Assembly (NCBI RefSeq): GCF_040412425.1
Contig: NC_089781.1
Coordinates: forward strand, 55,565,313 to 55,629,312
Length of the DNA: 64,000 nt
Origin: Macrobrachium rosenbergii
Taxonomy: Eukaryota; Arthropoda; Malacostraca; Decapoda; Palaemonidae
Direction of reading: 5' to 3'
Shown here: positions 46,600 through 59,345 of the stretch, piece by piece
How the letters are laid out: each line of letters begins with the position of its first letter
How positions within the stretch are numbered: position 1 is the stretch's first letter
The notes under the pieces: generated by a model
The model's input: the letters and a program-made list of their open reading frames with translations, nothing else
Database searches by the model: none
Told to the model about the DNA's origin: nothing
Program-made: the position numbers and the translations under genes

Positions 46600-49500
46600 A
46601 ATGAAGCCAAATTACAACCTGGAGTCACATAAGTCTCCAGTTGTCTAGAGGATCTTACTAGCAAGAGAACAGGGATGACAACTACAACAACCACACCCCT
46701 TCTGTGATAGAAAGAGGGGTCTTCTAAAAAGGGAAAGCCATCCTGTAATGTCCATTAAGGGTAACAGAAAAGGAGAAGCCCAATAAGACTTTGCAGGCAA
46801 GGGGTCAAATTTTGCTGCACCATATGTAAGAAGTTGTCCCCTGGGGGACACAGCATTGTCTTGAACAAATTGGGGTGGCAATGGTTACATCCTTGCCCAC
46901 CTCCAAAAGGTTTTTCAAACAACTATAACCCTCCTTGGAGAAGCACATGCAAAAGGCTCTGTGAAAGCGAGCGGTAAAGAAGGATGTGTTCATTCGTAAC
47001 CATACATACCTCTTCAGTGTTCTCAAGAAGGATTTCTTTGAACGGGAGGCAATCTTCAACCTATTAGTGATGAACAAGCACAATGTACGCCAGAAGTTCC
47101 AGATGACAACCAGTGCCCAAGTAACTTCAGTAAGGTGCTTATGAAACCTGTTAGTGATTGTCAGCAGACTCCAGTCATGAGATTTCTTGATTTACTGGGA
47201 GAATTCTTACCTCACGCCCAACAAGCATTTTCTATTGCTGGAAAAATCTATGAAGGTTCTTGGCCTGCTCCAAGGTCTCTTAAAAACAGTCAGAATGGAT
47301 CCTGGGCCTGATACAGTTTGCATATGTGGTGAACCCAATCACAACTGACTCAAAAGTGTGAACAGACTCTGCCTCCTGCACACCTGAAAGGGTGCTATCG
47401 CTAAACAGATCACTCTGACTCCCCTGGCCATGCAAGTAGTAATATAGTAATACACATGGAGACCTCCTTGACAGGTTGGTGAGGCCATTAAAGGATTATC
47501 ATGTAGATGGAAGATGGTTGTCAGTATAAGAGATGTTTCATATCAATTTTCTGAGTCAGGAAGGCATGCCATCTTTCTTTCTCTCTGAAAATTGAAGCCT
47601 CTAAACGGGATTCACATCCTCTTGATTCTGGACATGATGAAAACAATGTCTATCAGGAGGCTGGGTTTTTGCATTACTCCTCTCAAGGCAGACAAGCTGT
47701 CCACCCTGACAATGGCTCAAGCAAGGAAGTGGCACCTGTCAGCAATACACCTGACAGGGTCACTCAAAAAGATAGCAGACTCCTTGTCCAGGCACACAAC
47801 AGGTTCAAACAAGTGGATGTTAGACAAACCCTTATTTCAAGTGGCTGTTAACCTGCTTCCACATCCAGAAGTGGAATTGTTTGCTAATGGCAGAACCATC
47901 AACTTCAGTACGTGAGTCTCCAAACCTGGATGCCCAAGCAACAGCAACAGCCATGTTTCTATATGACTGGAACAAATGCAGGGCAATCAACTTTTTTCTT
48001 CCATTATCCCAGATTTCAAGGATTTGAACAAACTGCTGACCTTCAATAGCACCGCCTACCTGGTGGTCCCAAATTGGCCCAACAGTCATTGATTTGTTCT
48101 GCTAAAACTAACAGGTAATGATATCAATTCCCTTGACATCCATTGTTCTATCCTGCACAGTAGGAGATAAATCATCTGTAAAACTTCCTTTCTGCACTGT
48201 GACCTTCATATGTGGATTTTCTAAATTTGGCCTTCTGCAAAGAATATTCATCTAGCACTATTAGGTACCTTGCACAGTAACTATGGACTTCACTAATCTG
48301 GCAATACCATACCATATGGCAAGTGTGGTTGGACTACCTACAAATGGAGAGCCTAGATGAAATTACTACTGACACCTTCTGAATTTTCTGACCCACTTTT
48401 TTGAGGACAATTATGATGTACAAGGCTGAGATGTCAGAGCCCTTGCTCTAAGGGTTTGGTAAAGATTACATTACTGAAATCTTTAGCTCTCTCCTATAGT
48501 GCTTTGCACTGCAAAGACTGGCTCCTGCAAAGAACAATGCTTCACCACCCATTTCTAGCCATCACCTGCTGTTGTCCCCTGGCCCATCACTCCTGACCAA
48601 GAATGAAGACCCACTGAAAAGGAAATCTATTCTTCTGCAGGAACTTACTATTACTGACAAATCATGATGCCCAGTCCAGTAATACCAGGTATGCCTAGAT
48701 GTCTGGGCTAACTTCCCAGATAGTCCTCTTTCCTTGTAACCTACCACATGCTTCACTGCATGGGCTGAGAATAATCTTTGCGTCCCTAATTAAAAGTCAT
48801 AGTGCCATTCCTTCCCTAGGTCACATGGCACTCGGAAGGTGGCCACCTCACTGGCTTTCTTTGAAAATGCCACTTTTCAGAAAACTTCAGAGTTTACAGG
48901 GTGGTCATCAAAGACAAGTGTTCCTCAAGCATTGCTGCCACCAGATTACGACTTCAGTGTGTGTCAGCAAGTGGTATAATAAGTTCCAGCTGAACAGGTT
49001 ACCTAGCAGAAAGCAATGGGTCTCTCTGGTGCTGTGGTACTTCTGAGAAATTACTAGGATGGAGTAATTATCCTGCATTCCATTCCAACATGGTTGGGTA
49101 AGTCACTTCACGATCATAAGGATAACACACCTAAAGGTCTTTACTTCCTGTTAATTCCTCACAGGAACCCTGCATGGAAGATGGGAGGTGACCCTTCATG
49201 TGGCTCTGATGACATGGCACTTTCGACAAATTGCAGGGACAGAGGTTATCCCGTACTTCATCCCAACATAGTTGGATGAGTCACTTCATCCTCACAAGGT
49301 TTGCACATCTAAGGATTCTTTATCCCTATTTTTTTGCTATTAATTCCACATGGGAACTTCATACAGAAAATTGGAGGTGATTTATCTCATGGCTTTACCA
49401 TGGACTGTTTTCTCTGGGTAGTTGGGATTCTTTTCTCAAGAGCTAGACCATTTCAACACCTGTCAATTTCCATATGCTCCTTTGAGAATGGGCAGCTGCT

Positions 49501-49743
49501 ACACTGACAAAAAATAGATTCTGAAACAGGAAAAACCTATTTTTTTGTAGTTGCTCTGAGTCCCATACCCACCTGCTTTCCATAACAAAGAGGCAGGAGA
49601 ATCTTTGGCAGATGCTTCTTTACTAGACCAGGAGAGTAATCATGTTATGGGTCTGGTGTACCCATGGCCACGGACCATACGGGTGATTCCTTTGAGGATT
49701 CACAGTGTCTACCAAAAATAGGTTTTTCTGAAATCAAAGCCTG
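46600..49743 (+). mobile_element. DIRS family 2, copy 2 (heavily decayed)
   Basis: This is a degraded relative of the copy at 35640-43205, in the same orientation. RT remnants at 46960-47105 (HTYLFSVLKKDFFER, MNKHNVRQKFQMTT) match RLFSFPKK and LNKYIVCQKFQMTT. An RNase H piece lies at 47600-47780 (GIHILLILDMMKTMS, ARKWHLSAIHLTGSLKKIAD), and the post-RNase H block at 47860-48110. Recombinase remnants run 48570-49000 (PSLLTKNEDPLKRKS). The internal complementary region (about 49480-49570) and right end (gtctaccaaaaataggtttt, to 49743) are recognisable. No left repeat was seen. Confidence 0.72.
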
Positions 49744-50235
49744 TTTTTACCATTTGCCATGGTAAATAAAAACCTGCAATCACTTTAACCCACAGCCTAC
49801 AGCTATGTCACTGACAATAAATAAAAGAAAGCAAAAATAAAATAAATATAACTATTGACAGAGATGAAGGAAAAAGAATTATCGTAAACTTAGCTTCTTC
49901 AGTAAATAAATTATGCCTTCAGAGAAAAATTTCTCTCCAAGAACTTTGAAAGGAGGATAGTTATCTTCCTCATTACAGCTATCAAGTTTCAAAGGTTCCC
50001 ATAATCAAATAGCAAAGGCAGTCAAATCTACATCTTTTTACACATCTATGAGCACTCATGACATTTTGGTCTTTTCTCCATAAAGGCAGTCTGATCAGGA
50101 GGATTATTTAGATATAGCACACCTTCAAGTATCCATGACTCTAGAGTAGTTATAGTTATCAAAACTAAATATTACTGAAAAAGATAACAAAATCCAAGTG
50201 CTAGTCATAAAAACCAAGTATCAAAATGACAACTA
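49744..50235. other. Intronic DNA between two DIRS copies
   Basis: AT-rich, no ORF or terminal repeat recognised. Confidence 0.5.
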
Positions 50236-50430
50236 TGACATTTTTATGTGATAAAATAAAGTTTGATATATACTTACCATGTAATTACATTGCCTATAGT
50301 TTCACTTGCCAGCAGCTTAAAAATTTGAAATTTGTGGTAATGCTATTGTTGGTATAGGTGACTAGTCCCAGCCCACTTTCAGGGTACAAGAGGAACAGCT
50401 TCAACAATATGATTCAGTTGTTTTTTGCCC
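50236..50430 (-). repeat. DIRS family 3 terminal repeat (3' side)
   Basis: tagtttcacttgccagcagc, ttaaaaatttgaaat and ggtgactagtcccagcccac recur inverted at 56340-56500. Both copies end in cttacca(t/a)gt-type sequence and a short AT-rich tip. Confidence 0.8.
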
Positions 50431-50454
50431 TTGAGGGAGGGCTTCATTCATAAT

Positions 50455-50530
50455 TACTTGGTAAGTATATATAAAATTTTATTTTATCATCAAAATGTCA
50501 TTTTTATATATGTAACTTAAGTTATTATTT
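50455..50530 (-). repeat. DIRS family 3 internal complementary region
   Basis: cttggtaagtatatataaaa ... atcatcaaaatgtca mirrors the 50236 end. tttttatatatgtaacttaa mirrors the 56534 end (complement ttttttgtatctgtaactta). Confidence 0.7.
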
Positions 50531-51039
50531 TGGTGAATCACAAATTGACACAGAGGTGGGATATATGGATTAACTACCCCCAAAACATTATGAATGATAA
50601 TGAGTTAGAGGACAGCAAAATTATCAATGGTACAATGCTTGTTGTTCCTTACAGATAAGAGAGCTGCTGTAGGTAGGTACTGCCTCTGGTCGGTGCTCAT
50701 CTTAACCATGTAGGCTGTGGCGAGTTGGCCAGATGCACCTCTACATCAGTGGGTACTTTGCAGAAAGGGATAAACCCAGTGACTAACAAAGTATACAAGA
50801 AACCAGTTGCCCCTGCCCTGGGCACATACTGACCAACCAAATGACCAGAATAAATGAACACGAGCATCACCTACACCACAAATATAAAAACACCACCCAC
50901 CCATTAAAGCTAAGGCTGGTGGGTCTCCAGCTACACAGTACCCCCAGTCTCCCCTTACGACTCAACACCCAAGTTCAAGGCAAAGAGAAAAGGAAGGAAG
51001 AAAGGCTTCCCCCCCTAACACCATGCTAGCCATGGATAT

Positions 51040-51890
51040 TGGCCCTAAAGTACTACAATTTTCAAAAGTAGTTTCCACATCACAAAGATGTGAGTCGCGA
51101 AGATAGACTTGCACCTCCAGTAAGTCACTTGAAGAAGTGATGATGGAGACAGGTTGGGCTTGAAGGCTAAAGACGTGGAGACAGCTCTGATCTCACGAAC
51201 TTTAGCTTTGACAGATGTTAAAGCCTCTTCTCCAACCTGAGAATGGGCCTCAGAGATCAGACCCTTCAAGAAGAAAGACAAGCCGTTCTTTGATATGGCA
51301 CGAGACAGATTCCTAACTGAGCACCACAAGGACCTCGAATCTTTTATGTTCTGTGCAAATAGTACCTCTGTGCTCTCACTGGGCACAGAACTCCCTCCTC
51401 CTCATCTGGGCCTAGAATTTCCATCAGTCTTTTAACAGTGAAGGAACGAGGCCAGGGCTTGGTTGGGTCTTCATTCTTTGCTATAAAGCCCAGGGTGAAG
51501 GAACATATGGTGACCTTGGGAAAATCCCATTCTCTTGTCAAGAGCATGCACTTAACTGACCCTTTTGGCAGTCGCTAACGTCACAAGAAAGAGGGTCTTC
51601 CTGGTAAGATCTCGTAATGAAGCAGAACAACGAGGCTCAAAGCGGGGTCTGGAGAGCCACTTCAAAACTACATCCAGATTCCAAGAGATGGCCTCTTGCC
51701 CCTTGTATTTGGAGGTATTGAAGGATTTATTAAGCTTGGACAGGTCTTGATTAGCAGAGAAATCAATACCTCTGTGCCTAAACACTGAACTCAGCACAGC
51801 CCTGTATCTTCTGATTGTAGAGGAGGACAAGGCCCTAGATGTCCTCAAGTACAGGAGAAATTTGGCAATGTCAGCTACAGACGTCTCAGA
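51040..51890 (-). pseudogene. DIRS family 3 tyrosine recombinase
   Basis: Minus-strand pieces: SSTIRRYRAVLSSVFRHRGI and EAISWNLDVVLKWLSRPRFE (51830-51640), then TRKTLFLVTLATAKRVS (first Arg region, about 51560). GFIAKNEDPTKPWPRSF follows (about 51490), then VREIRAVSTSLAF (about 51180), where the His of HxxR is replaced by Glu. In the final segment WRCKSIFATHIFVMWK the expected Y of HYLRD-type motifs is not preserved. Three frames are used. It is clearly inactive. Confidence 0.75.
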
Positions 51891-53830
51891 AGATGAGATG
51901 TATGTCTTCTACACCAGGCTCAGAAGATTGTCCACTTGGCTTGATAAACTTTGTTGGAAGAGGAGTGCCTACATTTGGCAACAGCCTCTGGAGTTGCTCT
52001 TGAAAACCCTTCTGTCTGAGGAGTTTCCTGACAGTCTGAACCCTGTCAGGGCCAGAGTGGATAATCCTTGGTGGAACCGCCTGAAGTGGGGTTGTCTGAG
52101 CAGACTTGGTCACTGTGGTAACATCCTTAGGAAGTCCGTCAGCAGCTTGAGGAGATCCTGGGAACCATTCCTGTCGCAGCCAGTACGGGGCCACTAGAGT
52201 CATCGTGACGTTCATGTGGTTGCGGAACTTGAGGACTTCTCGTATCATGCAGAGTGGCAGGCAGGAGTAGAGCTCCTTGTTCAGCCAGTCTTGTAGCATG
52301 GCGTCCATTGCCCATGCTACAGGGTCTGGTACTGGAGAGCAAAAGACTGGTAGACAATGATTCTTGGACATCGCAAACAGATCTATGAGGTGTCTCCCCC
52401 ACAGCTTCCACAGATCCTCGCACACCTGCAGATGAAGAGTCCACTCTGTGGGGAGCACCCGACTGTGACAGCTCAACCCGTCCGCAAGGACATTGAGCTT
52501 GCCCTGGATAAACCATGTCACCAACTTGGTCCGGTTGTGATCTGCCCGTAAAACGAGGGTTCTCGCTGCTTCACAATGGGAGAACGAATGAGTCCCCCCT
52601 TGCTCCTTGATATATCTCTGGGTCATACTATTGTCCAAGTGTACAGTCACTACTTGACTGCAGACTATCGAAGGAAAACGCTGAAGGCACAGCTGAACTG
52701 CCATCAACTCCTTGAGGTTGATGTGCCAGTGAATCTGCTCCTGGGACTGAGTTCCTGACACTTCTTGGGTGCCTAGAAGCGCTCCACAACCCATATCTGA
52801 TACGTCTGCATAGAAGTCTAGGTTGGGGTTCAAAGAAGGGACTTCCCTTCTGAAAGCCTGCCTTCTGACTTCCACCACAGGGGATCCTTCTTGATTTCTT
52901 GAGATATCAGGAAGACACATGTATCTGGATGAGCTTTACTGTCCCAGCTGGCCCTCAGATAAAACTGAAGAGTTCTCATATGTAGCCATCCTAGGGAAAC
53001 AAACTGCTCCATGGAGGTTACGGTACCTAGAAGGTTCAGCCATTGGTTCGCCAAACAGGTTTGGAGGGTGAGGAACTCATCAACTTTCTTCAAGCATGAC
53101 TGAACTCTTTTGGGTGACGGAAAAACCTGAAAACTCTGAGAGTTTATCATCATCCCCAAATAGAGAATTGTCTGTGATGGAACCAGCTGGGACTTCTGAA
53201 GGTTGATTAGCAGACCCAACTCTTCTGATAAATGAAGGGTCTTCCAAAGGTCCTCCATGCACCCTCCTTCGATGGTGAAGAGAGAGATGTTTATCCCCCT
53301 CAGATGAAGCCACTTGGAGAGCAGAGCTAGGACTTGGGTGAACATTGCGGAGCGGTCGAAAGGCCGAAGCATAAGTCCCAAAACTGGTACACTCTGCTGC
53401 GAAACACAAAACGTAGATATTTCCTGGATTCCGGATATATAGGGATGTGGAAACAGGCATCTTGCTTGTCTATAGTAGTCATCTAGTTGCCCCGGTGAAT
53501 GGATGACATGACCGAGTGACTTGTTTCCACCTTGAATTTTGCCTTGGGGACTATGAAAAGATGGTTGTAAAAACTGTCCGATTAGGCTTCATCGACTTCC
53601 TCGATGGCTGTTTTCCTGAGGAAGGCTGACACTTCGTTGGAGAGGGCTGAATACTTCTCGGATCCTACTGAGTATGTGGTCAACGTGATAGGTGTGTTGA
53701 CTAATGGGGACTTCTCCCTGAATGGGATGGAGTAGCCCTGTTTCAGCACTGACACAATCCACTCCTCCGCTCCTCTTGTGCTCCACCTCTCCCAGTAATG
53801 GAGGAGCCTGGCTCCTACTGGCGCATGGAG
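51886..53830 (-). pseudogene. DIRS family 3 reverse transcriptase / RNase H
   Basis: RT fragments: EEWIVSVLKQGYSIPFREK and AFLRKTAIEE (53770-53590), then TTIDKQDACFHIPI (about 53480, motif A Asp). GLMLRPFDRSAMFTQVLALL follows (53380). The YLDDW catalytic box is replaced by SLFTIEGG (about 53290), so the enzyme is dead. RNase H is in the 344-codon open stretch 52920-51886: LDFYADVSDMGCGALLG, IHWHINLKELMAVQLCLQRF, VTVHLDNSMTQRYIKEQGG and GKLNVLADGLSCHS. HLIDLFAMSKNHCLPVF and DAMLQDWLNKELYSCLP follow, then LVAPYWLRQEWFP. The expected Asp in RNase H (TDAS) is seen as ADVS. Confidence 0.82.
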
Positions 53831-53999
53831 GAAAGGATCCTCACTTCCGAGCAGTAGGCTTGGAAGAGGGTTTCTTACAAAGTCAGGAAAAGAAGCTCAG
53901 GTTCATCCTAGGCCTAGACTGTGCTCTGGTTCTGCCACCTCGTAAGGGCAAAGGCTGAAGTGGAGAATGGGTCCTGGTACTAGTCAATGGAGACTCCCT

Positions 54000-56130
54000 C
54001 AGATGTTTAGACAAGCAAGTTAAAAGGTCCTGTATACTTTCTTCTGACATTCTTAAGAAATGTCACTGACAGTAGACTGAGGGAAGAAGTGCTGGCGATC
54101 GAGAGGAGAATACAATAGCGCAGACTTCTGAGAAGCCGTGACACACTTCGTAGTAAACGAGCACCAAAGCTCTCTCTCTTCTTCAAAACTCCCATCGCAT
54201 AGAGAGAGTGGCTAACTCTTGAGAGCCATCTCTGATGCCCCAGTCTGTGCACGACAGGACATTCAGCCAATCTGATGCAACTTAACCCGGAAGAGAAGAG
54301 CAATTCCTAATCTTGCAGGCTAAGGCCCCGTCCGACCAGTCTAAAAAGCTTAAAACTTCAAAGATCCTAAACAAGTTCTTCAAAAGGTGGTCAAGTTCTG
54401 TAGGGGAGAACATCACCTTAGCGGCGGCAAAGGTCGACCTCCAAGATGAGTCAATAAGTCCTGAGAAGTCGAGGCAGCCAATCCCGGTGAGAGAGCTTCT
54501 CCGGTCTCGTATGAAGAATACCTCCAGCACACAAGACAAGAGGAAGGATAGCTGAAGGAAGACTTCCCCTGCTCTCTCTTCTCAGAGTCAGTAGTCCAGA
54601 TCATTGAGAGCCTTCCTAGAGGAAGATGAAAACACCATCTTCAGTAAATTGGAGGAGTTTGGTAGGCTTGTCACTGATGAAAATCGTCGAAGCCAGGGAG
54701 GTTGGGACTGGAGGCAAGAAGAATCCTGGAAAGTTCTGCAGAAAGTACGTCAATAAAACCACGTAAGCTGTTGGAGGGGAGCCCTGATCCACTTTACCAA
54801 CTTCACTTTCATCCTCCAACGAAACAAGGGATAGAAGCAAATCTTGAGGGGCCTGGGCCAAAGAAGGAGAGACTCTCTTGAGCAAATTTAAGATGCCAGC
54901 CAGCTGACGCTGATTGGGGGCTAGCGATGGGTCTGTTGTGTTTGCAGAAGGTGTCTGAGCTAGAGTCTTGGGTGCTGAAGGGCGCTCGGGAACCGAAGGG
55001 TGTTTGTGCGATGACGGCCGGTTCAGGCATAACTGGAGGAACGGGTGCTAATTGGTGCTCGGGTGCTAGCAGGCGCTAACGGGCAGTAATGGGCGCTCAG
55101 GAACTACCGAGCGCCCAGGTGTTGCTGGCAGGTTGGTTGTTCTTGGGAGCTCAGGCGCTACTGGGCACTCATGAGACGACGAGAAGCGTCTCGAAGCAGA
55201 TGAACGCTTGGCCTTACGCACAGGATACACTGGAGAAAAGCATTCTGAGGAATCCCAGAAACTACCAGAAGGTTGTTGCATGGACTCCCTAAATTTCTTG
55301 TAAGGCACTGGAGGAGAGCAGACCGTGTCTGCCGCAGGCATTTTCAGTGGCTGCGATTCATCACTGAAGCATTCTCAGGGCTGGAAGCCTCGGGACTTGA
55401 GGATATCCTATTCATTTCCGTTTTGGATGCCTTTCCAATGGCTATCCTTTGCTGCAACCTGGGAAGTTGCAACAGGTCCGACTGAGGCGATGACTGTCCG
55501 TGGGCAGACCCCACCAACCTCCGGTATGACTACTCCCAGGCGTAGGGAAGTACACCAGTGACCTTTGCCTAGGAGCATCGGCGGGACAAGTAGCCGCCAC
55601 CTCCACTGACACTTCAACAACACTAGCACTTTTTCCAACTTTGTCCATAAGGGCACACACTGAAGCACCCAGTTGGGTCACAGTATCCACAATTAACCCC
55701 AATTTGACATCAAAATTATGTACGAGTTTCGACTTGAGGCTGGCAAGGGGATCGGGTTCGGAAGCGAGGGAGCTGGGTAAAGGAGTAGCCTGAATAGTTG
55801 GAGAATTGAGAACAAGTGACACAGCAGGAGCAGGTAAAGGTAAAGCAGGAATATCGTCATCAGCAGAACTTACTATGGTCTTGCTATCCACTGTCTGTTT
55901 ATCGGCTCTAGTAGTCGCCTTGCATTTCCTGTCTGTCTAATTCGCTGAGACCCCAAAACCTTCCATTTGCTAGCATCCCATTCTGAACATTCGTCACATG
56001 TTCGATCAACTGAACACTCATGTCCCCTACATTCTACACACATAGAGTGAGAGTCATATTTCTCTTTAGTGAGCCTAGCATTGCAGCCTTTGCTGCAATA
56101 GCGTAGACTAGCAGCGCTACAGTCCAACAT
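54000..56130 (-). pseudogene. DIRS family 3 gag
   Basis: The start at 56130 gives a Cys-rich module (YCSKGCNARLTKEKYDSHSM, then CVECRGHEC...CDECSEWDASKW). This is analogous to the zinc-like module of family 1 gag and probably binds nucleic acid. After a frame change come 55891-55550 (LASLKSKLVHNFDVKLG, IVDTVTQLGASVCALMDKV, predicted helical), 54885-54620 (SPPTAYVVLLTYFLQNFPGF) and 54540-54290 (HLLKNLFRIFEVLSFLDWSD). Multiple frame changes and stops are present. The gag call rests on its place upstream of RT and the Cys-rich start. Confidence 0.65.
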
Positions 56131-56339
56131 ACTAGGCTAGGCCTAAGTCTGAGAAGTCAACAATCGAGTTATAATGTAAGTCAAATTGAAGAAAAAGCAT
56201 CCTAGATTGAAAATTAACGGTCTCGCTAAGAGAGAACCTAACATAAATACAAAAGCCATAGGCTACCAGTACTTCACCCAAACAAGAATCTCGAAAGGAA
56301 AAGCGAGAAAGCCAAAATTTAAGCTTACTGCTCACAACT

Positions 56340-56534
56340 GAACCACAGTCAGAGCCGGTAGAAAAACAACTGAATCGCACAGCTGAAGTCGTTCCTCTCA
56401 TACCCTGAAAGTGGGGGGGGGGACTAGTCACCTACACCGACACTAGCGCTACCATGAATTTCAAATTTTTAAGCTGCCGGCGAGTGAAACTATTAGCAAA
56501 TTAATCACTTGGTAAGTTACAGATACAAAAAACA
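56340..56534 (-). repeat. DIRS family 3 terminal repeat (5' side)
   Basis: Inverse of 50236-50430, at about 80 per cent similarity by eye. It ends about 77 bp from the donor of the RasGAP exon at 56611. Confidence 0.8.
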
Positions 56535-56610
56535 TGTTTTTGAAGAAAATACCTGAAAACAAAAATTAAGATTAATGTTCAAACATGTAGTAAAACAACA
56601 AATAACCTAC

Positions 56611-56764
56611 CTCTTCCCCAGTACTCTGAAGAATAAGATTACGAAGGCTGTCATAAGACTGACTAGAAAAAACATGGTCTGAAGTGTAATGTATATTCAA
56701 TCTTAGTGTCCCAAGATCACCCTTTGAATTTCTTGCAGCTGAATCTCTTGGTTGAAGAAAATAC
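56611..56764 (-). CDS. RasGAP (GAP1/RASA-like) exon: C2-to-GAP linker
   Basis: This is an internal coding exon of a host Ras GTPase-activating protein, which would switch off Ras by stimulating GTP hydrolysis at the membrane. On the minus strand it starts after a good acceptor (ttttgtgacag) and ends at the donor GAG|gtaggtt. It reads YFLQPRDSAAR, then GDLGTLRLNIHYTSDHVF and a tail ending in STGEE. The pattern FLQPR...GDLG.LRL...Y..D.V is typical of the stretch after a C2 domain and before the GAP domain in GAP1/RASA proteins. It opens with the third base of a codon and ends in phase 0, matching the exon at 12823-12971. A DIRS retrotransposon ends about 77 bp past the donor. The family call rests on motif recognition only. 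The upstream exons were not found in the window. Confidence 0.72.
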
Positions 56765-57461
<697 letters not shown>

Positions 57462-57624
57462 GTAAAAGCAAATATCAATCATGTGTTGTCTCAACAATGC
57501 AGTACATCTAAGTAAACAAATACAAACATTACAGCTATGGTTAGATATTCAATGATGTATCAGTTCAAGCCTATTAAAATAATTCTCTGTTGTTTACTTT
57601 ATTTCTTAGTCTTTAATCTCAATC

Positions 57625-58335
57625 ATAACATGGAGCAGATTAGTGAATGGTATAGTTGGTGGGGCATGAAGCTAAACTCCAGCAAATAAAAAACAGTATT
57701 GACTAGTAGATCTCGTACTTATTTTCCATCCCATCCTCCCTTTCAAGTGGATGGGACTCTACTGAATGAATCTGAAGTTTTGACTATACTCAGCGTAACT
57801 TTTGACTCACTTCTCACTTTTGAGAAAAATCTAACGAAAGTTTCACCAAATGCTGCATGCAAGTTAACAACAACAATAAAATCAACAAATTGTTTTAGGT
57901 CATTTATCCTTCTTTTACTAGGAAACTATTCTCCAATGTGGATGTCTGCACTGCCAGAGATTTATCTCTTTTAGACAGAGTGCCTCATGGTGGTAGGAGG
58001 TTTCTGTTTCCTAACACCTTATGACATGGACCATCAACGAATGGTCTTGTTTGTATATTTTTCATAAGTTGTGTTTTAACTGGAAACTTTTGCTTCTACA
58101 ATTGATCAATGATCCTCTTTTCCTGCTGAGTGTGTCCAGATTTACTGAAAAGCAGCAGCAATATGCAGTAAATGTAGCAGCTGTCAAACTTCTCAGTTCC
58201 AGAGGTCTTTTATTCCTCACACCATTGGACTGTGGAACAGACTTCCTGAGGATGTTCTGCAATTACAGCGTCAAACATTCCAGCAAAGATGCAATGCATT
58301 ACTATCCTCAAAAGATTTATCTTGTATTTCAATAA
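57625..58335 (+). pseudogene. Jockey-like LINE fragment, C-terminal part
   Basis: Plus-strand fragments match the LINE at 44440-46580: MEQISEWYSWWGMKLNSSK (57630), VDGTLLNESEVLTILSVTFD (57740-57800), FRSFILLLLGNYSPMWMSA (57890) and CQTSQFQRSFIPHTIGLWN (about 58190-58250). It lacks the RT catalytic part, contains several stops, and is a 5'-truncated copy, which is typical of LINEs. Confidence 0.75.
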
Positions 58336-59345
58336 TTCATTTACATTTCTGCCTAATGATTTAATTTATCTTTTTTCTCTTTTCTAATAACTGATCTCTT
58401 CTTATTGTATTTCCCACAATCATCTGATACTTCTTTTAAATGAACATCGTATTCTTAAGAAGCTTGAATTTCAAGTCAATGGCCCCTGGAGGCTTGTTCC
58501 ACGTAAATAGGGGTTTATCTTCAGAATAATAATAATTATACACTATGTGCCACAAAAGAGAAAATAAAAGTAATCCCTTGATTATGACCAGTAACAAATC
58601 TAAGGCCCTTGCAGATAAGTGGAAATCTGCAGGTACGATTAAAAACTATATGGGTGTAAACGATTTCTTAAACATTTTTCCCCCCATTTTGTCACTAAAC
58701 AGTGCTTCAAATGCTTATAAACAATACATAATACACTGTACAGTACTATACACAAAATAAAACCAAACTGTGGAGTATCCTGCATATAAATTTTTAAAAA
58801 TCTTGCACTGAAATATTCTCTCTCTCTCTCTCTCAAGAGTGTGCTGTACAGTAGTTTACCTTAACGTGAGGTGATATGTATGTGTGTGTACTTACACAAC
58901 ACACATGTATGTATACACACATGCTAATTTTACACTGAACAAGTACCTACCATTTTCTGCTGTATTTAGGTACCTCCTCATCAAAAACCTATGAAACATT
59001 TAATTCAATCTGTGCGCATGTGTAGGGCTTATTAAAAATGTATTACAGCAATACTGGGAGCCTTTACAGATCAAATGTAAAAACTCCACAATACCTATGC
59101 TTTTTAAAAGAGTCTGGTTGAAAAAATGTTAGTAATGTTACTGTTACCAATTTGTGGCCTTGGCCTGCTATTCTGCTTATATGAAAGAATGCAGAAAGGT
59201 TGTTCAGGAGCCATAAACCATAAGTTTATGAAATTGTACTGTTGAGCTTATAGAAATTGTAATTTTGGGAGTGTTGTCCTGCCATTTTGTAATCTTGACC
59301 ACAGTGGAAGAGTCCAATGTATCCCAAAGGTAAAAGAATAATTCA
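58336..59345. other. Intronic DNA, nothing recognised
   Basis: Only a short (TC)n at 58817-58834 is notable. Confidence 0.5.

Larger units (their letters stand above)
50236..56534 (-). mobile_element. DIRS-type retrotransposon, family 3 (6.3 kb)
   Basis: Minus-strand element with inverted terminal repeats (50236-50430 and about 56340-56534), an internal complementary region near 50455-50530, and gag, RT/RNase H and recombinase in order from right to left. The termini were taken from the complementary region, whose two halves match both ends. It is peptide-wise distinct from families 1 and 2. Many stops and the loss of catalytic motifs mark it as old. Confidence 0.8.
12972..56610 (-). other. 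Giant transposon-filled intron of the RasGAP gene
   Basis: The exon ending at 56611 finishes in phase 0 and the exon starting at 12971 begins in phase 0. The joined peptide (...LILQSTGEE + PITSSAARLLGE...) matches the expected spacing in GAP1-type proteins. The stretch is therefore read as one intron of about 43.6 kb. It holds at least four DIRS copies, the nested Tigger-like elements, a LINE, a SINE, TTAA and TIR elements and microsatellites. A small exon missed inside it cannot be excluded without a transcript. Confidence 0.6.

Noticed and set aside
55089..55561. Plus-strand ORFs in the 54-56 kb region
   Set aside because: They are shadows of the minus-strand DIRS gag.
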